A stretch of 64,000 nt of DNA. Source: Macrolepiota albuminosa (taxonomy: Eukaryota; Basidiomycota; Agaricomycetes; Agaricales; Agaricaceae). The notes under the pieces are model-generated. The model ran no database searches. It was not told the origin of the DNA and saw only the letters and a list, made by a program, of their open reading frames with translations. The position numbers were made by a program, and so were the translations under genes. Shown here in pieces: positions 1 to 11,100 of the stretch. The stretch covers positions 1,674,001-1,738,000 of the forward strand of contig JAMWFC010000046.1 in assembly GCA_027475525.1 (NCBI GenBank). Reading direction: 5' to 3'. Numbering within the stretch: position 1 is the first letter of the stretch; each line of letters opens with the position of its first letter.

Positions 1-767
1 TTTAATCACACGTAGTGCGTAAAGACATTTCCTCGTGGAGACTCTCACTGGCAAACTGAGCTTGGTTTACATCCCAGGCACTTATCAAGCGGGCAGAGTA
101 GAGGCGACTTTGGCGCCGGCTCCTCTGCCAATTACGCTAGTCAAAAATATAGATGTGACTATTTCAAACTGAGAAAGGCAGAATGATGTGGTTCTATCGT
201 ATGATGCTCCTGATATACAGGGATTGAGTTCTTCATGGAGACAATCTTGGTCACTGATTTCACACTGCCATTCACCAGACGTTAGCGACACTTTGCGTCA
301 GCAGGAGAAATTGAATTGAACGCTCCACCAACCTGAGGTTAATCAAACCCAAGTACTCTTTGAATATTGTGCTCATCTGACAGATCTCAAGTCAGCAAGT
401 TTCTCAGTCGAAAAAATGGCCGAAAGCTTCAGATCAAAAGGAAGGAAGGTGGAAATGTAGAAACGGATATTGTGGTCTTTACAACATAACGTTGAACTGA
501 TGACTTGATGTCGGGTACGACACCCATCGTCAATGGCCAGAATTGACATGATCGGGTTCTTGGCTTCTCGTTTCAAGCCAGGCCGGGGTTTTGGACTTGC
601 TGGTCGATGATGAAGTGCTTACATGCTTTTCCGTTAACATATTCAGGATTGGTTTCAACGAGCTCAACGGCGACGTCTGCACACGATGTACTTGATGGGG
701 ACGAAGGTAAGAGTGTATCATGTTGATGCTGATTCGTTGCTAAAATGAGCCACTATACGCTGAGATT

Positions 768-900
768 GCCCCGGAAAGCTCCTGCAAAAACTTGTCCAGA
801 AATTTCCCAAAATCTGGCCTCAAATCCGCAATAACAGACAACATATAGCCTAAAAAGGAAATTCTCATTTTTTCCTTGATTTCCTTGATTTTTTTTTATT
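768..900 (+). mobile_element. truncated copy of a TIR element
   Basis: It begins with the same terminal sequence as the element at 2091-2412 (GCCCCGGAAAGCTCC) and then follows it through the segment with CCTCAAATCCGCAATAAC and the run of T. The right half and right terminal repeat are missing. It is useful because it preserves, at 830-832, the undisturbed site into which another element inserted in the copy near 7.4 kb. Confidence 0.6.
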
Positions 901-1080
901 AGAGGACAACTTTATGTACTGAACTACATACTATCTATTTAGATAGCTTTCCACCTGGAATTCAAATTTTGAGCAAGGGTGTCTTTGTTGGCGATGTGAT
1001 ATTGTGACGAGAGAAAATACCACAGCCACGATGCCAGGGCCAAAGTGGCCACTGACCGCTTTGCCATCGACTGCTTTGTT

Positions 1081-1290
1081 ACACCGTACATATATTAACC
1101 ACCTACATACATCCAGTACCCTCAGTCCGTTGACACGATCTGAGGGTACGTTTTCTACGCTACCTACATACGAATACGCATACTGATCAGAATACCTAGA
1201 ATTAACTTACGTGTTATATTACTAGGTATTCACCAATAAAGTCCGTTGACACGATCTGAGGAATTAACTTACGTGTTATATTACTAGGTC
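1081..1290 (+). repeat. LTR fragment with tandem intron-plus and intron-minus leader units
   Basis: A 22-nt block ending CTGAGG (1124-1145) is followed by a 54-nt segment starting GTACG and ending CCTAG (1146-1199), then a 28-nt block (1200-1227). At 1240-1289 the 22-nt and 28-nt blocks recur, fused without the 54-nt segment and identical over 50 of 50 bases. The two units are separated by a spacer holding AATAAA. A TATA-like tract (TATATTAA) lies at about 1091. The same architecture is present in the LTRs of the Copia element at 17.4-22.7 kb, which is why I read this as an LTR remnant; the outer limits are not visible. Confidence 0.55.
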
Positions 1291-1879
1291 CTCCGGGAAT
1301 TACAAGTGTGACTGTCTAGATTCTAACAGTCTTGGGCAAGAGATTTCGTGTTTTTGCCTCGTCTGGCATGTTGGGAAGCATTTAGATGAGGAATATCGAG
1401 GTCAACAAATTTACGAGCTATCATGCATGTAACACCTTGATATGTTGAACAGTACATCATTGAAATGACTCAGATGACTTGTAAAGAAGTCCTTATAAGT
1501 CAACCCGCCTTATCTCACGCTGGGCTAGCCGGCAAAGACACGTAGCCTCGGCTTACAATAAGTCATGGTCTAACGAATTACTTACAAATCTTTTCTTCTT
1601 CTTTTCCTTCACGCTCTTTCGAGACGTTTCCCGCTCTTCTAGTTTTCAACTGCTTTGTCAGTAGATTTTATCACCACAAATAGAGAACATGATCTTGTTC
1701 TGTTGGTCTTGTGTTACAGAAACTGTATGGCTTACAGTCAGTTGTATTTATTACATACCATGTGCTTTATGGGGTCGCAAACACAACTTTGGCCCATCTG
1801 ATGGCACTGGAATGAACTGTAGGGCAAAAGGCAGCAAGAAGGTTTAATATGCTTCTTGAGAGAGATAAAACAACACCCG

Positions 1880-2080
1880 CAAGGTGGGGAGGGGGATGAT
1901 GGTTGTTGTTGTTATTGTTTCCTTTGTGGAAAAGTGAAAAGAAAACCTGTTATGCCATTTCCGATGTGTCAAATTCTGGCAGAGAGTCTTTTGACAGAGA
2001 AAATTTGCTTTTTTCTGCAGTAGAAAGCTAGCCAAGAAACAGATAACAGATTTCTTTGACACTTTTTTCACGAGGAACAA
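1880..2080. repeat. possible degenerate foldback element
   Basis: The stretch with CCTGTTATGCCATTTCC and nearby A/T-rich arms resembles the interior of the foldback element at 7449-7650. Terminal CACTG repeats and a target duplication are not visible, so this is a weak call. Confidence 0.25.
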
Positions 2081-2090
2081 GTTCTACCAA

Positions 2091-2412
2091 GCCTCGGGAA
2101 GCTCCCGAGAAACCTGTCCAGAAATTTCCCACATCTCGGCCTCAAATCCGCAATAACGGATGTACAAAACATATGTCTTAAAAAGGGAATCCTCATTTTT
2201 TTGTGCTATCACACATGTAACAAGTCGATACGTAAATTTATGTTGAGAACCTGTCATACACCTCAATTAAGAGACTCAGATTGCCTTGAATGCTCAGAAT
2301 TTTACTGTCAAAATCTCAAAAATTTCATCCTGAGCGCAAAGTTGGATTTGGTCAAAATTTCCCCTCAAATCCGCTATTTCGCGAACAAGGTTTCTCAGGA
2401 GCTTTCCGGGGC
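2091..2412 (+). mobile_element. non-autonomous TIR element (MITE-like), complete copy
   Basis: About 322 bp bounded by imperfect inverted repeats of about 28 bp: the left end reads GCCTCGGGAAGCTCCCGAG and the right end, reverse complemented, GCCCCGGAAAGCTCCTGAG. It has no coding capacity. Related copies are at 768-900 (5' part only) and about 7420-7940 (left end lost, interrupted by another element). It ends about 285 bp upstream of the DNA methyltransferase start codon, so it may lie in that gene's promoter region. A clear target duplication was not found. Confidence 0.55.
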
Positions 2413-2697
2413 CTTTCTAGCCTCAGCAGTGTAAATTGGTCAAAACCCACGCTAGTACTTATGCGCAACACAAAGAAAGAGACATATTTCAGCCTCAGTT
2501 TCCAAATATGAGGGTAGACAGAGAATACAAGAGACAACCCTTGGCCACGTCGTGTTGCCTCCGGCGGGCCGAGGTGACCCTGACCCGCTTGTTCTAGAAT
2601 TAATATTACTAATGAGCTGCCTCTTTCACTGCAGTAGCAATCATATTCTTCATACATTCTTGTCCTCAAAAGGGTTTGAAACAGTTAGGCCTTTCTG

Positions 2698-5600
2698 ATG
2701 GCGCCTCGTCGCCCAAATGCTTTTGAGGTCTCTTTCCCTGACGAGTTTGTACCGCATGAAGCAACTTCTCTTCAGCCGGAAGCCCTAGGTTCAAATTCGT
2801 TCACGAAGGGTTCATCTTTGAAACGTAAAGGCGGCTCGCTCAGGGATGTTCGTGTAAGATATACATCATGGCTGATCTATGGAGAAAGCTTGATTCTCTT
2901 TGAACCTTTCAGGAGGCGAAGCGGCATCGGCTGCCTCCAGGCGAGTCTTTCACTCTATCGTATCTACATAGTTAATCATGATGTTGGAAACATTGAAGTT
3001 TCCATCTACGAAGATAGAAGAGGCGAGCTCGAGAGTGCAGATCTCGCGATCATTGGGGAAGACCCTTTCACCGATGGAGACGAAGGAGACCCCGATGCGA
3101 AGCCTGTCCGGGTGCTTTCAGACTTTGCGATATATGACCCGAAACATGGTAGTGAGATGGTGCCACTGAGTTCCATTGAGGAAGACGACGGTGTCGATCG
3201 ACAATTCGAGGCTGAAGGATTTGTGTCCCCTTATTATCAGAATGACGAGGATGAGGGGCAGGAAGATGATGACGAGAATAAAGATAGCAATGCTTGCGAG
3301 CCAAAACTGGTGAAATTAGGCGCGATACTGCGGTATACCTTTGATTATACCGAGACTGATGGGTAAGCAACATGTTTCATTGTTTCCAAGGGCTTGAAAG
3401 GCTGACGAGTAGTACCAATGTACAGCAAGGTCTACATCGAGACAGAATGTGCATGGTATATTTTGGATACGCCACTTCCCGAATACGAACCATTTTTTCA
3501 GCATTTCTTCATACCGCTCCGAATATCACAAATGATCATTACTTCTGCCCTCAAGTCTCCACGCATGACGTACGAAGAATTTCTGGGACGTTTCGTTGTG
3601 AAAGTTGACCCATTTGGAACTCCATTTCAAGAAAAGCATCTCTTGAACGCGGTATGCACCGTTCATCATGATATCAACTCGATTGCTACTCTTTGACTTT
3701 ATTCATCACTAGCTACCAAATATTCAAGACGCAGTCAAGGAATGTGAAGAATTTGAAAAGCTTAAGGAGTCAGCTCTCATCCGACATGTCCTGCGTAAAT
3801 CTTCCTCCTTCCGGCCGCGTCTTCGTCGCACAAATGCACCGATCACCCGCGGGAAACCACCGCCTATCAAAGCACTTATGGGCAATTTAGACATCGTATT
3901 GCTAGATCGGGAAAACGCAGTATCGACACATGTGACGCCTCTCATCGCCTCTCTTGCACAAGGTCTTGTTTCTGAGGAGCTCGTCGTTGTTGGCATTCGG
4001 CCACCGCCTGAGAACAAAACACTGATGGAAATGCGGAAGCTGGCTACGCACCGGCGGTTGTATGAGTTGATATCCAAAGCGAAGGGAGAGAGAAAGATTA
4101 TCGAGAGGATTGGGCGAGATAGTAGGTATCCTACAATTGTCGAAATCAATGGGGATACTTTTAAGGTGTGCTGACAGCTCGTTGTGACATTCTCGCTCAC
4201 CATGGCCTATCTCTGCAGAGCGGCGACTTTGTTGTGATACCCAGAAACCACGGTAGTTACAAAGGTTACTACAAGCCTTCGGACTCGTTGCCTAATAGTA
4301 TTGAGGATGTGGTTTCCACATCAACCATTGCTGATTACTTCTGGTACCGAAGATTCATTTGTTCCTTTCGTCCATGTTGATCATTGTCAATTAGGTTTGC
4401 CCAGATTGTGTATTGCTGTATGAATCCCCTGCCGGGTCACTTTCATGTCCAATGGCTTCAACACTCTACACAAACCATGATGGAGGAGCTCGGCCACCCA
4501 CAAGAATTGTTTTGGAATGATATATGCGAAAACGTCCCATTGGGTGCTGTTATAGAGAAAATGAAGGTTCACGAGAGTTTAAACCCTCCGGAAAATCCTG
4601 ACGAATATTTTGTCAAGTGATTCATACTTTCTATCTTTCTTTCTGTGTTCGCTCAATACAGCAGGTTCGTGTATGATATTAATCAGGCGACATACACGTC
4701 AACTGTAGTTGAACGGCGCGAGTTGGTTGCATCTAGTCGTCCTCCGTTTAACTGTACAATATGCTGTCTTCTTGACCAACAAGATCAGGAGAAGGCTGAA
4801 AACAAGTTGAGGGATGAGAAAGGAAACATGATCGGCGTTGCTTTTCGTGGGCAAAAGTACCACTTCGAGGAGTTTGTGTTGTATCATGCGCAGCAAGGTC
4901 CTGCTCACCTCGGGTACATTGTGAATCTTCGGATCATCAACAACAAGAAAGTACAAAGTGAAGTCTACCTGCGGCGTGTTGGAAGGATATCATCGCTCGG
5001 TAATGTCTTGCCTGACGATGTACTAAAGGATGAGGCATGTGGAACATCTGTCAGGTATCATGGGAGCTCTAATTGACGTTGCTCTAGCGACATGTTTTTC
5101 TGACCGATGAAACAGTGACAGTGCTGCTCCAGGATCTCATATGTGTTTGCCATGTTTTCGCCCAAGAGTCTTTCAATTCAGCCAGTCGTTTGAAAAACTG
5201 GTTGTCGTTGTCGCCATATCACTTTTACATCAAGTACTCTTTTCCTTCTATGAATGTCAAGTCCTGGAGTCAACGGAAGCAGGTGCGGCCATCAGATCTT
5301 GGAGTTTGTGCCCCTTGTACGTCAGGTGTATTGGAGGAGCTCAGATACCTGAATGACTTTTTCGAGGATGCCCATTGCCGTCCTTTGAAGACGCTGGATA
5401 TCTTCGGTGGGGTTGGCGCATTTAGCATGGGGCTTGGGGAGGGTAGCGGGTGCCTAGAAGTGACCGATGTCGTAGAGCTTGCCCCTTCTGCTGCTAAAAC
5501 TGTCATGTAAGCCGCATCCTTCACCCGTCCTTTCACACTGCCCATTCAGCATGGCCACATCACAGGCGGAATTTCCCTAACGTGGTTGTCCACAATCGCT

Positions 5601-7308
5601 GTGTGAATGAAGTCCTACGTTACTCGATCAAGGAAAAGCTGGGACAGAAGCCTGAACCTCTGAGACAGCACTTCGATGAAAGAATCATCTTGCCTTCCCT
5701 TAAAAAACCCGATGTCATAGTTGCTGGTGTTCCTTGGTAAGCCTCTCTGTATTCATTCGAAGTTTTTAATCAACCTTGCGTAGTCAAACTCACTCTAGAC
5801 TCAACCGATTTAAAAGGGCAGGTGATAAAAAGAGTAATCTAATACTGACTACCCTTTCATTTGTGGACCACCTACGACCAAAATTTTTCTACCTTGAAAA
5901 TGTTCCGGGATTTAAAGAATTCAGATTTGATGCAGTGCATTATACGCCACATGAAACAAACGGTGGCATACCTATGAGCGGTCTCAAATTCGTTATCCGG
6001 GCTTTGGTAGATATGGGGTCAGTAGCACTGCCAGGTCGGCTTCCATGTCTAAAATTCCTAATCAGATACCAAGTACGCTTTGGTATGCTACAAGCAGGGC
6101 ACTATGGAACACCTCAACGTCGTCATCGTTTTTTCCTGATTGCAGCCATGGATGGTCATCCGCTTCCCGAGTTACCTCAACCCAGCCATGACTTTCCGGA
6201 TAATTACGGTTTGGGGATCAAACTCGAATCATCCGAGGAGTGGATACGTCCGATTCGAGCTGCTAATGGGACTGCACCTCATCCATTTGTCACAATCGAC
6301 GATGCGATCTCTGATCTTCCTCGCTTTGACTGGTGCGTTACTGACGTTGTATTGGGTCTAAAAGCTGCTGGATCGGAGAGCAGGAAATCACCAAAATCCT
6401 CGTCAACCGGAAGAAGAGGGGTCCCGCAAAAAATGTGTGACCCTGCTGTTAAGCATTGCGGTTACTCGGGAGTCGTGCAGTACCATCATGAGGTGAAGAC
6501 TTCGTATCAAGCAGCGGCCCGTTTGAAAGGAGCAAAAAACCTCCAACACTTTACACGTACTTTCAAACCAGAAAAAGTCAATCGGTAAGACACTCAGTGG
6601 GTTATATGCATGTATACGGGATTGCCTCATGAAATACACAGAGTGATTGCAATCCCATTATCGGCTGGTGCTGATTACCGGTGTGAGTTCCCTAATCTTC
6701 TTGATTTTTGCATTCATTTCCATCTACATAATAGCCTTGCCTCCTGATCTGCTCGAGTGGCAAATCTCAAATCCATTGTCTTCCGTCGCGAGAAACAATT
6801 TCCGTCCCGGTAAATAGATTATGGACATTGGACTTTCTCCTAGTATTGACTAATATATCCTTTAGGTATATATGGAAGGCTTGACCAGAACCGGTTTTTC
6901 CCAACAACTGTAACTAACATGGATACCACCGCGAAACAAAGCCATGTCTTGAATCCATATGTGAGTAGTCTCACTGATTCCAGACTTGGATCATCGTATG
7001 CTAAGTATTGAACCTCCTCTGAGTGCCATCGCATGGTTACTGTCCGGGAACTGGCAAGATCACAAGGGTTTCCAGACCACTTTATTTTTGAAGCTTCCGA
7101 CAATGGCGTGGTGACTGTGAGGCTTAACAATCTCAATCAATTTGTCCATAGCTGCATCCTAAATGTTGTTTGTTTATAGATGCACCGTCAGATTGGAAAT
7201 GCTGTTCCAATACCTGTCGGAGTTGCATTGGGCAGGGAGCTGCGAAAAGCTCGATTCAAAAAGTGGCTGGAGAGGCGTCAGAAAGCTATACCAGTCGATG
7301 ACGAATAG
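2698..7308 (+). CDS. DNMT1-like cytosine-5 DNA methyltransferase
   Basis: Transfers methyl groups from S-adenosylmethionine to cytosine C5 in nuclear DNA; the BAH domains suggest a maintenance-type enzyme on chromatin. The gene has many short introns. The N-terminal part (2698-4170) is acidic and may hold a replication-foci domain, which I could not confirm. BAH1 lies at about 4219-4619 and BAH2 at about 4850-5240. The catalytic motifs appear in order: LDIFGGVGAFSMGL (motif I, near 5395), a motif IV Pro-Cys-Gln formed only after splicing of intron 5738-5783 (GVP|C|QTHSRLN), YLENVPGF (motif VI, near 5890), GTPQRRHRF (motif VIII, near 6110), VRELARSQGFPDHF (near 7045) and QIGNAVPIPVG (motif X, near 7190). 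All key residues are present, so the enzyme looks functional. It is probably of the Dnmt1/Masc2 group. Several inner exon borders are not worked out. Transposon copies flank both ends. Confidence 0.9.
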
Positions 7309-7419
7309 AATCACGGGCAGACAATTTAACGGAAGACAATCTAACGACAGACAATCTAACTGTAGTCAATAATTCCACATTTATAATGGCTTCCTGAACC
7401 AAATACTGTCAAACCCTAT

Positions 7420-7940
7420 TTCCTACATCTCGGCCTCAAATCCGCAATCACTGCTGGCACTGAAAGATGTTTTCATTGGAAAAAGTGTAAAAAAAACATG
7501 TTATACCATTTCCAAAGTGCCAATTTCAGATAGAAAAAGGCACTTTGCTTTGTTTAAAAACTTTTTCTTTCAGAAATTGGCACATGGGAAATGGTATAAC
7601 ATGTTTCTTTTCCATTTTTCTAATGGAAATACCTTTCAGCACCAGCAGTGAATAATGGACAACATATGCAAAAGATGTCTTAAAAAGGAAATCCTCATTT
7701 TTTTCTTTTTTTTTGTGCTATCACATATGTAACAAGTCGCGTAGATTTACGTTGAGAACCTGTCATACACCTCAATTAAGGGACTCAGATTGCCTTGAAT
7801 GCTCAGAATTTTGCTGTCAAAATCTCAAAAATTTCATCCGGCTGAGCCTCAAATCCGCAAAGTTGGGACTTAGATTTGGTCAAAATTTCCCCTCAAATCC
7901 GCTATCTCGCGGACAAGGTTTCTCAGGAGCTTCCCGGGGC
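7420..7940 (+). mobile_element. TIR element copy interrupted by a second element
   Basis: Related to the element at 2091-2412 from the CTCGGCCTCAAATCCGC segment to the right terminal repeat (GGTTTCTCAGGAGCTTCC, then GGGGC at 7936-7940). The left terminal repeat is missing. At 7448/7449 a foldback element has been inserted. Just upstream (7321-7370) are short direct repeats of the type GACAATCTAAC. Confidence 0.55.
7449..7650. mobile_element. CACTG-ended foldback MITE with 3-bp target duplication
   Basis: A 202-bp palindrome-like element. Its ends are CACTGCTGGCACTGAAAG and, reverse complemented, CACTGCTGGTGCTGAAAG; most of both arms pairs. It is flanked by AAT at 7446-7448 and 7651-7653. The host repeat copies at 2152-2154 and 830-832 show the site with a single AAT, so the insertion and its 3-bp duplication are seen directly. 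CACTA/EnSpm elements have CACTA/CACTG ends and 3-bp duplications, so a CACTA-derived MITE is the best fit. Confidence 0.7.
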
Positions 7941-8110
7941 CTAAGAGCGCACCCTCAATTCCTTGACAAATACGAGCTCGTCTCTGGTAGAACAAGACAA
8001 AGCGTGGTGCACGAAAGAGAAAAGAACTAGATATAAAGCAATTGATGAACGATCCTACAACATGGAGATGGTATCCCTAGTTACAACATAAGAAAAAAAA
8101 GATCCGACAA

Positions 8111-11100
8111 TCATGTGTCCTCTAATAAGGACGGGTCGAATCGGTTGACTGTCTCAACTACTTCCGACCCTTTTCGTGCAAAGACCAGCTAACACGATTC
8201 AAGAATTTATCAACACGATAAATCTCAATTATTAAAAAAAATAGGACCCACCAGATATGGATTAGCAGTCGATCCGGTCGTATCTGCCAGGACCTCATCC
8301 TTCGATACGACCGTGACGTCCGAATCATTATACTTGAACCACGAGTCTGGGTTACCAGGCAAATGTCTCGAGTAGAAGAAATAATGACCAAACGAGGGCG
8401 TCGAGCCTCGATGGATGAACACCGACGTCAGCTCATACGCAATCTCATTGTCGTCCCTCCACACCGCCTCGAGCTCCTCCTTCAACTTGGTCGCCTCCAA
8501 TTTAAGAGAATCAATCTCGTCTCTGAGTGACTTTTGCTCGTCGTCAAGTGCCGCGCGCAGTTCATCATCGACAGCCTCGACGTCGCCCCCAATTTTCGAC
8601 ACAAATGAAGTAGTGTTTTCAATCGCCGTGAGGAACGGAACGTCCTGACATTCATTGGATCAGCCACAGCAAAAAAGAAAGAAAGAAAGAAGAAAGCCAA
8701 TTTCGAGGACAGACCTTTCCATCTGCTAAAAGTCGCGCTCGCTCGCGAGCCGTATTAAGCCGCGACTGAATAGCTTTCGACCGTGCCTTTTTCTCGAAAT
8801 CTGCATTATCCATAAACCGATCCATATATATAGTCTCCCCGAACTTGACATAAGCCTGGGACTTGTAAGGCTGTAACGTTTCGCGATTAAACTGCACCCT
8901 CTGTCGAGAGCAATCAAATCAGCTACTCAGACGCGTGAACGCGCTTGTGCTTACCTGGAGTTGAATTTGTAGCACAGGCGGCAAGTCAACAAGAGTCACT
9001 TCCATCCTCCGTTTTTCGCCATTAAACTCGACAACATCATCAAAATACCCACTCAATCCATCGTAGATATCGATTCCGTCGTTCGCCACGTTGACGGGGA
9101 GGTGCGAGAATAGATCCTCTTTTTCGTGGATGGACGCTCGCGATTGTTGAGGGCCAGTGAGACGTTGCCGTAGTTTACCATAGAAGAGTCTATCCCCCCC
9201 CCCCCCCCTTCATCAGCAACCACTTAACACCAACAATCCTGTACTACGCACCGTTTCACCACACTGGTCTTATCAGAGCTCTCACCCTGCGACTCACTAA
9301 CCCCATCAAACTTGAGCAAAGCCGTCTCGATCTGGAACATGCAATTATCCATACACTCCGCTACATCATGTTGCTTCCCTTGAATCCATAAGTTCAACTC
9401 AATCAAAGCATACCAAAGCCATCAAGGATATAATATCTCACCAAACATCATGACGGAGTCCGACCTTTGACTCGATTTCCGCGGTGGCAACGGCGGCGGC
9501 TTGACGGACGACGCATCGGCCATCTCCACATCAACTTGACACGAGGCCAATCCCGATCCCGATCCCGAGGCTTCAGGCATGCCCGAGGGAGTCTGCAGGC
9601 TCACAAAAGGAGGCGGGGAGCCAGAAGACTGCCTCGACGGCGTCATCGACAAAAAGTCCTCGCGGCTCGGCGAAGAAGGGAACGCCGGCGGACTATCCAG
9701 ATCCATCACGCTCGGCTGCCTCGACTCGACGTCCCGCGGGCGTTTCCCCAGTATCGAGCTCGGCGAGAGCGTCGGCGACCGCGTGTTTTCTGCAGGTGTA
9801 TCGGTCACCGCCACACGAGGAAGTGCATCATCCACGAGTGTGGCATCGGTATCATTAGAGGAGTCAGTACTACCTTTGCTATCCGCCTCGTCCTCTTCCT
9901 CGTCTCTCGAAGTTACAAGCGCCAGCTTCGCGAGGTCAATCGTCGGCGTGATGGCGGCATCGTCTGCGAACTCAAGGTGATAGAATAACGCCGCAAGTTG
10001 GTTGATGACTGGTTTTGTTGCGTCAGCGCGGGTAACCCCAGTTCGAAAATGAGAATTTACATTTCTTGGAACGGACAATCTCTCTCCTTGTAACCAACCG
10101 TCCTCCCACCCGGTGCCGCTTCAGATCGTCGTCGGACAATTTTTCATCTTCAACAGATTTCATGTCGAGCTCCATCATTGGGATCACAGCTTCTCTCAAA
10201 TCCTTGATCGTATAGAAGTACTGCATTATAAGAAATATTGAGCAACAGCATTCCCTGATAACACGAATTTGCCATGCCTGGAGCAGTGAGTTCAAGTAAC
10301 ACGTATTTCCAAGCTGGTTGAGCCCGCGAGGCAAATCAGGCCGTGTAGGTTCAATAATCTCTCCGGCTACAGAGCATCTATCAGTACACATTAGCAAAAA
10401 AGAAAGAAAGAAAGTACATACGATCCCGTCCCAATTCAAGAAATTGACGAAGTCGGTGACTATCTCGAACCTCGGCAATAACAGTCATAGCCTCCTTCAT
10501 CTTCTCAATCTGCGAAGGCAACTCATCCATCTACACGGCGACCACAGAAAAAAAATCAGCAAGTGAGGGAGGGAGGGGCGCACACACAAAAAAAACGCAC
10601 CCGCATATTATAAACCGTAATCAACATAAAATCATCCGTATCCTTCGGAACCTCAAGAGTATCATACGCCTTCTCGGGCGTCATAACCCCATTCTTCGCA
10701 TTCTCCCAAACCCTCCTCAACGTCTCGCTCCCCCGGGCCTCCGCAAGCACTCTAAACGCCTCATTCGCACTCCTCAGCATCTCCGCGCCGGACACAGGAT
10801 CCCTCCACGACCTCTTCACGCAATCCCTCCACGCATTCTCAACAAACGGCTCCGGCACATCCGCCTCATTGTACTCCACGCCCAACACGCCGTTCTCCCC
10901 AAACCCAAGAATCACAGCAGCTTGCTGCAGATCGTCAGTGGTAAACCTATCCCGGGACCGCTCGGTCGCGAGTATCTCGGGCAGCGATTGCGCGCAGTCG
11001 GCAAAGTTTTGCAACATGCTTACGATGCTAGAGAAGCTCGTGAAGTGTTCGACGGTCCGCGCGGGGTCGCAGCGCACTTGCGCGTAGTATGCGAATGCGA

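Larger units (their letters stand above)
1..2697. other. gene-poor 5' flank with transposon debris
   Basis: No credible gene was found. Open frames on both strands are short, lack recognisable domains and are not supported by paired splice sites. The stretch holds a truncated TIR-element copy at about 768-900, an LTR leader piece with a duplicated 50-nt unit at 1124-1289, a possible degenerate foldback element at about 1880-2080 and a complete TIR element at 2091-2412. The rest shows nothing I can name. Confidence 0.6.

Noticed and set aside
1120..1150. CTCAG...CTGAGG inverted repeat as a transcription terminator
   Set aside because: Arms are only six bases and recur at the 5' leader of LTRs, which fits an RNA leader better than a terminator.
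9467..9988. 173-residue plus-strand frame
   Set aside because: Arg-rich antisense shadow of the Ser/Asp-rich linker of the Ubp2-like gene; no domain.
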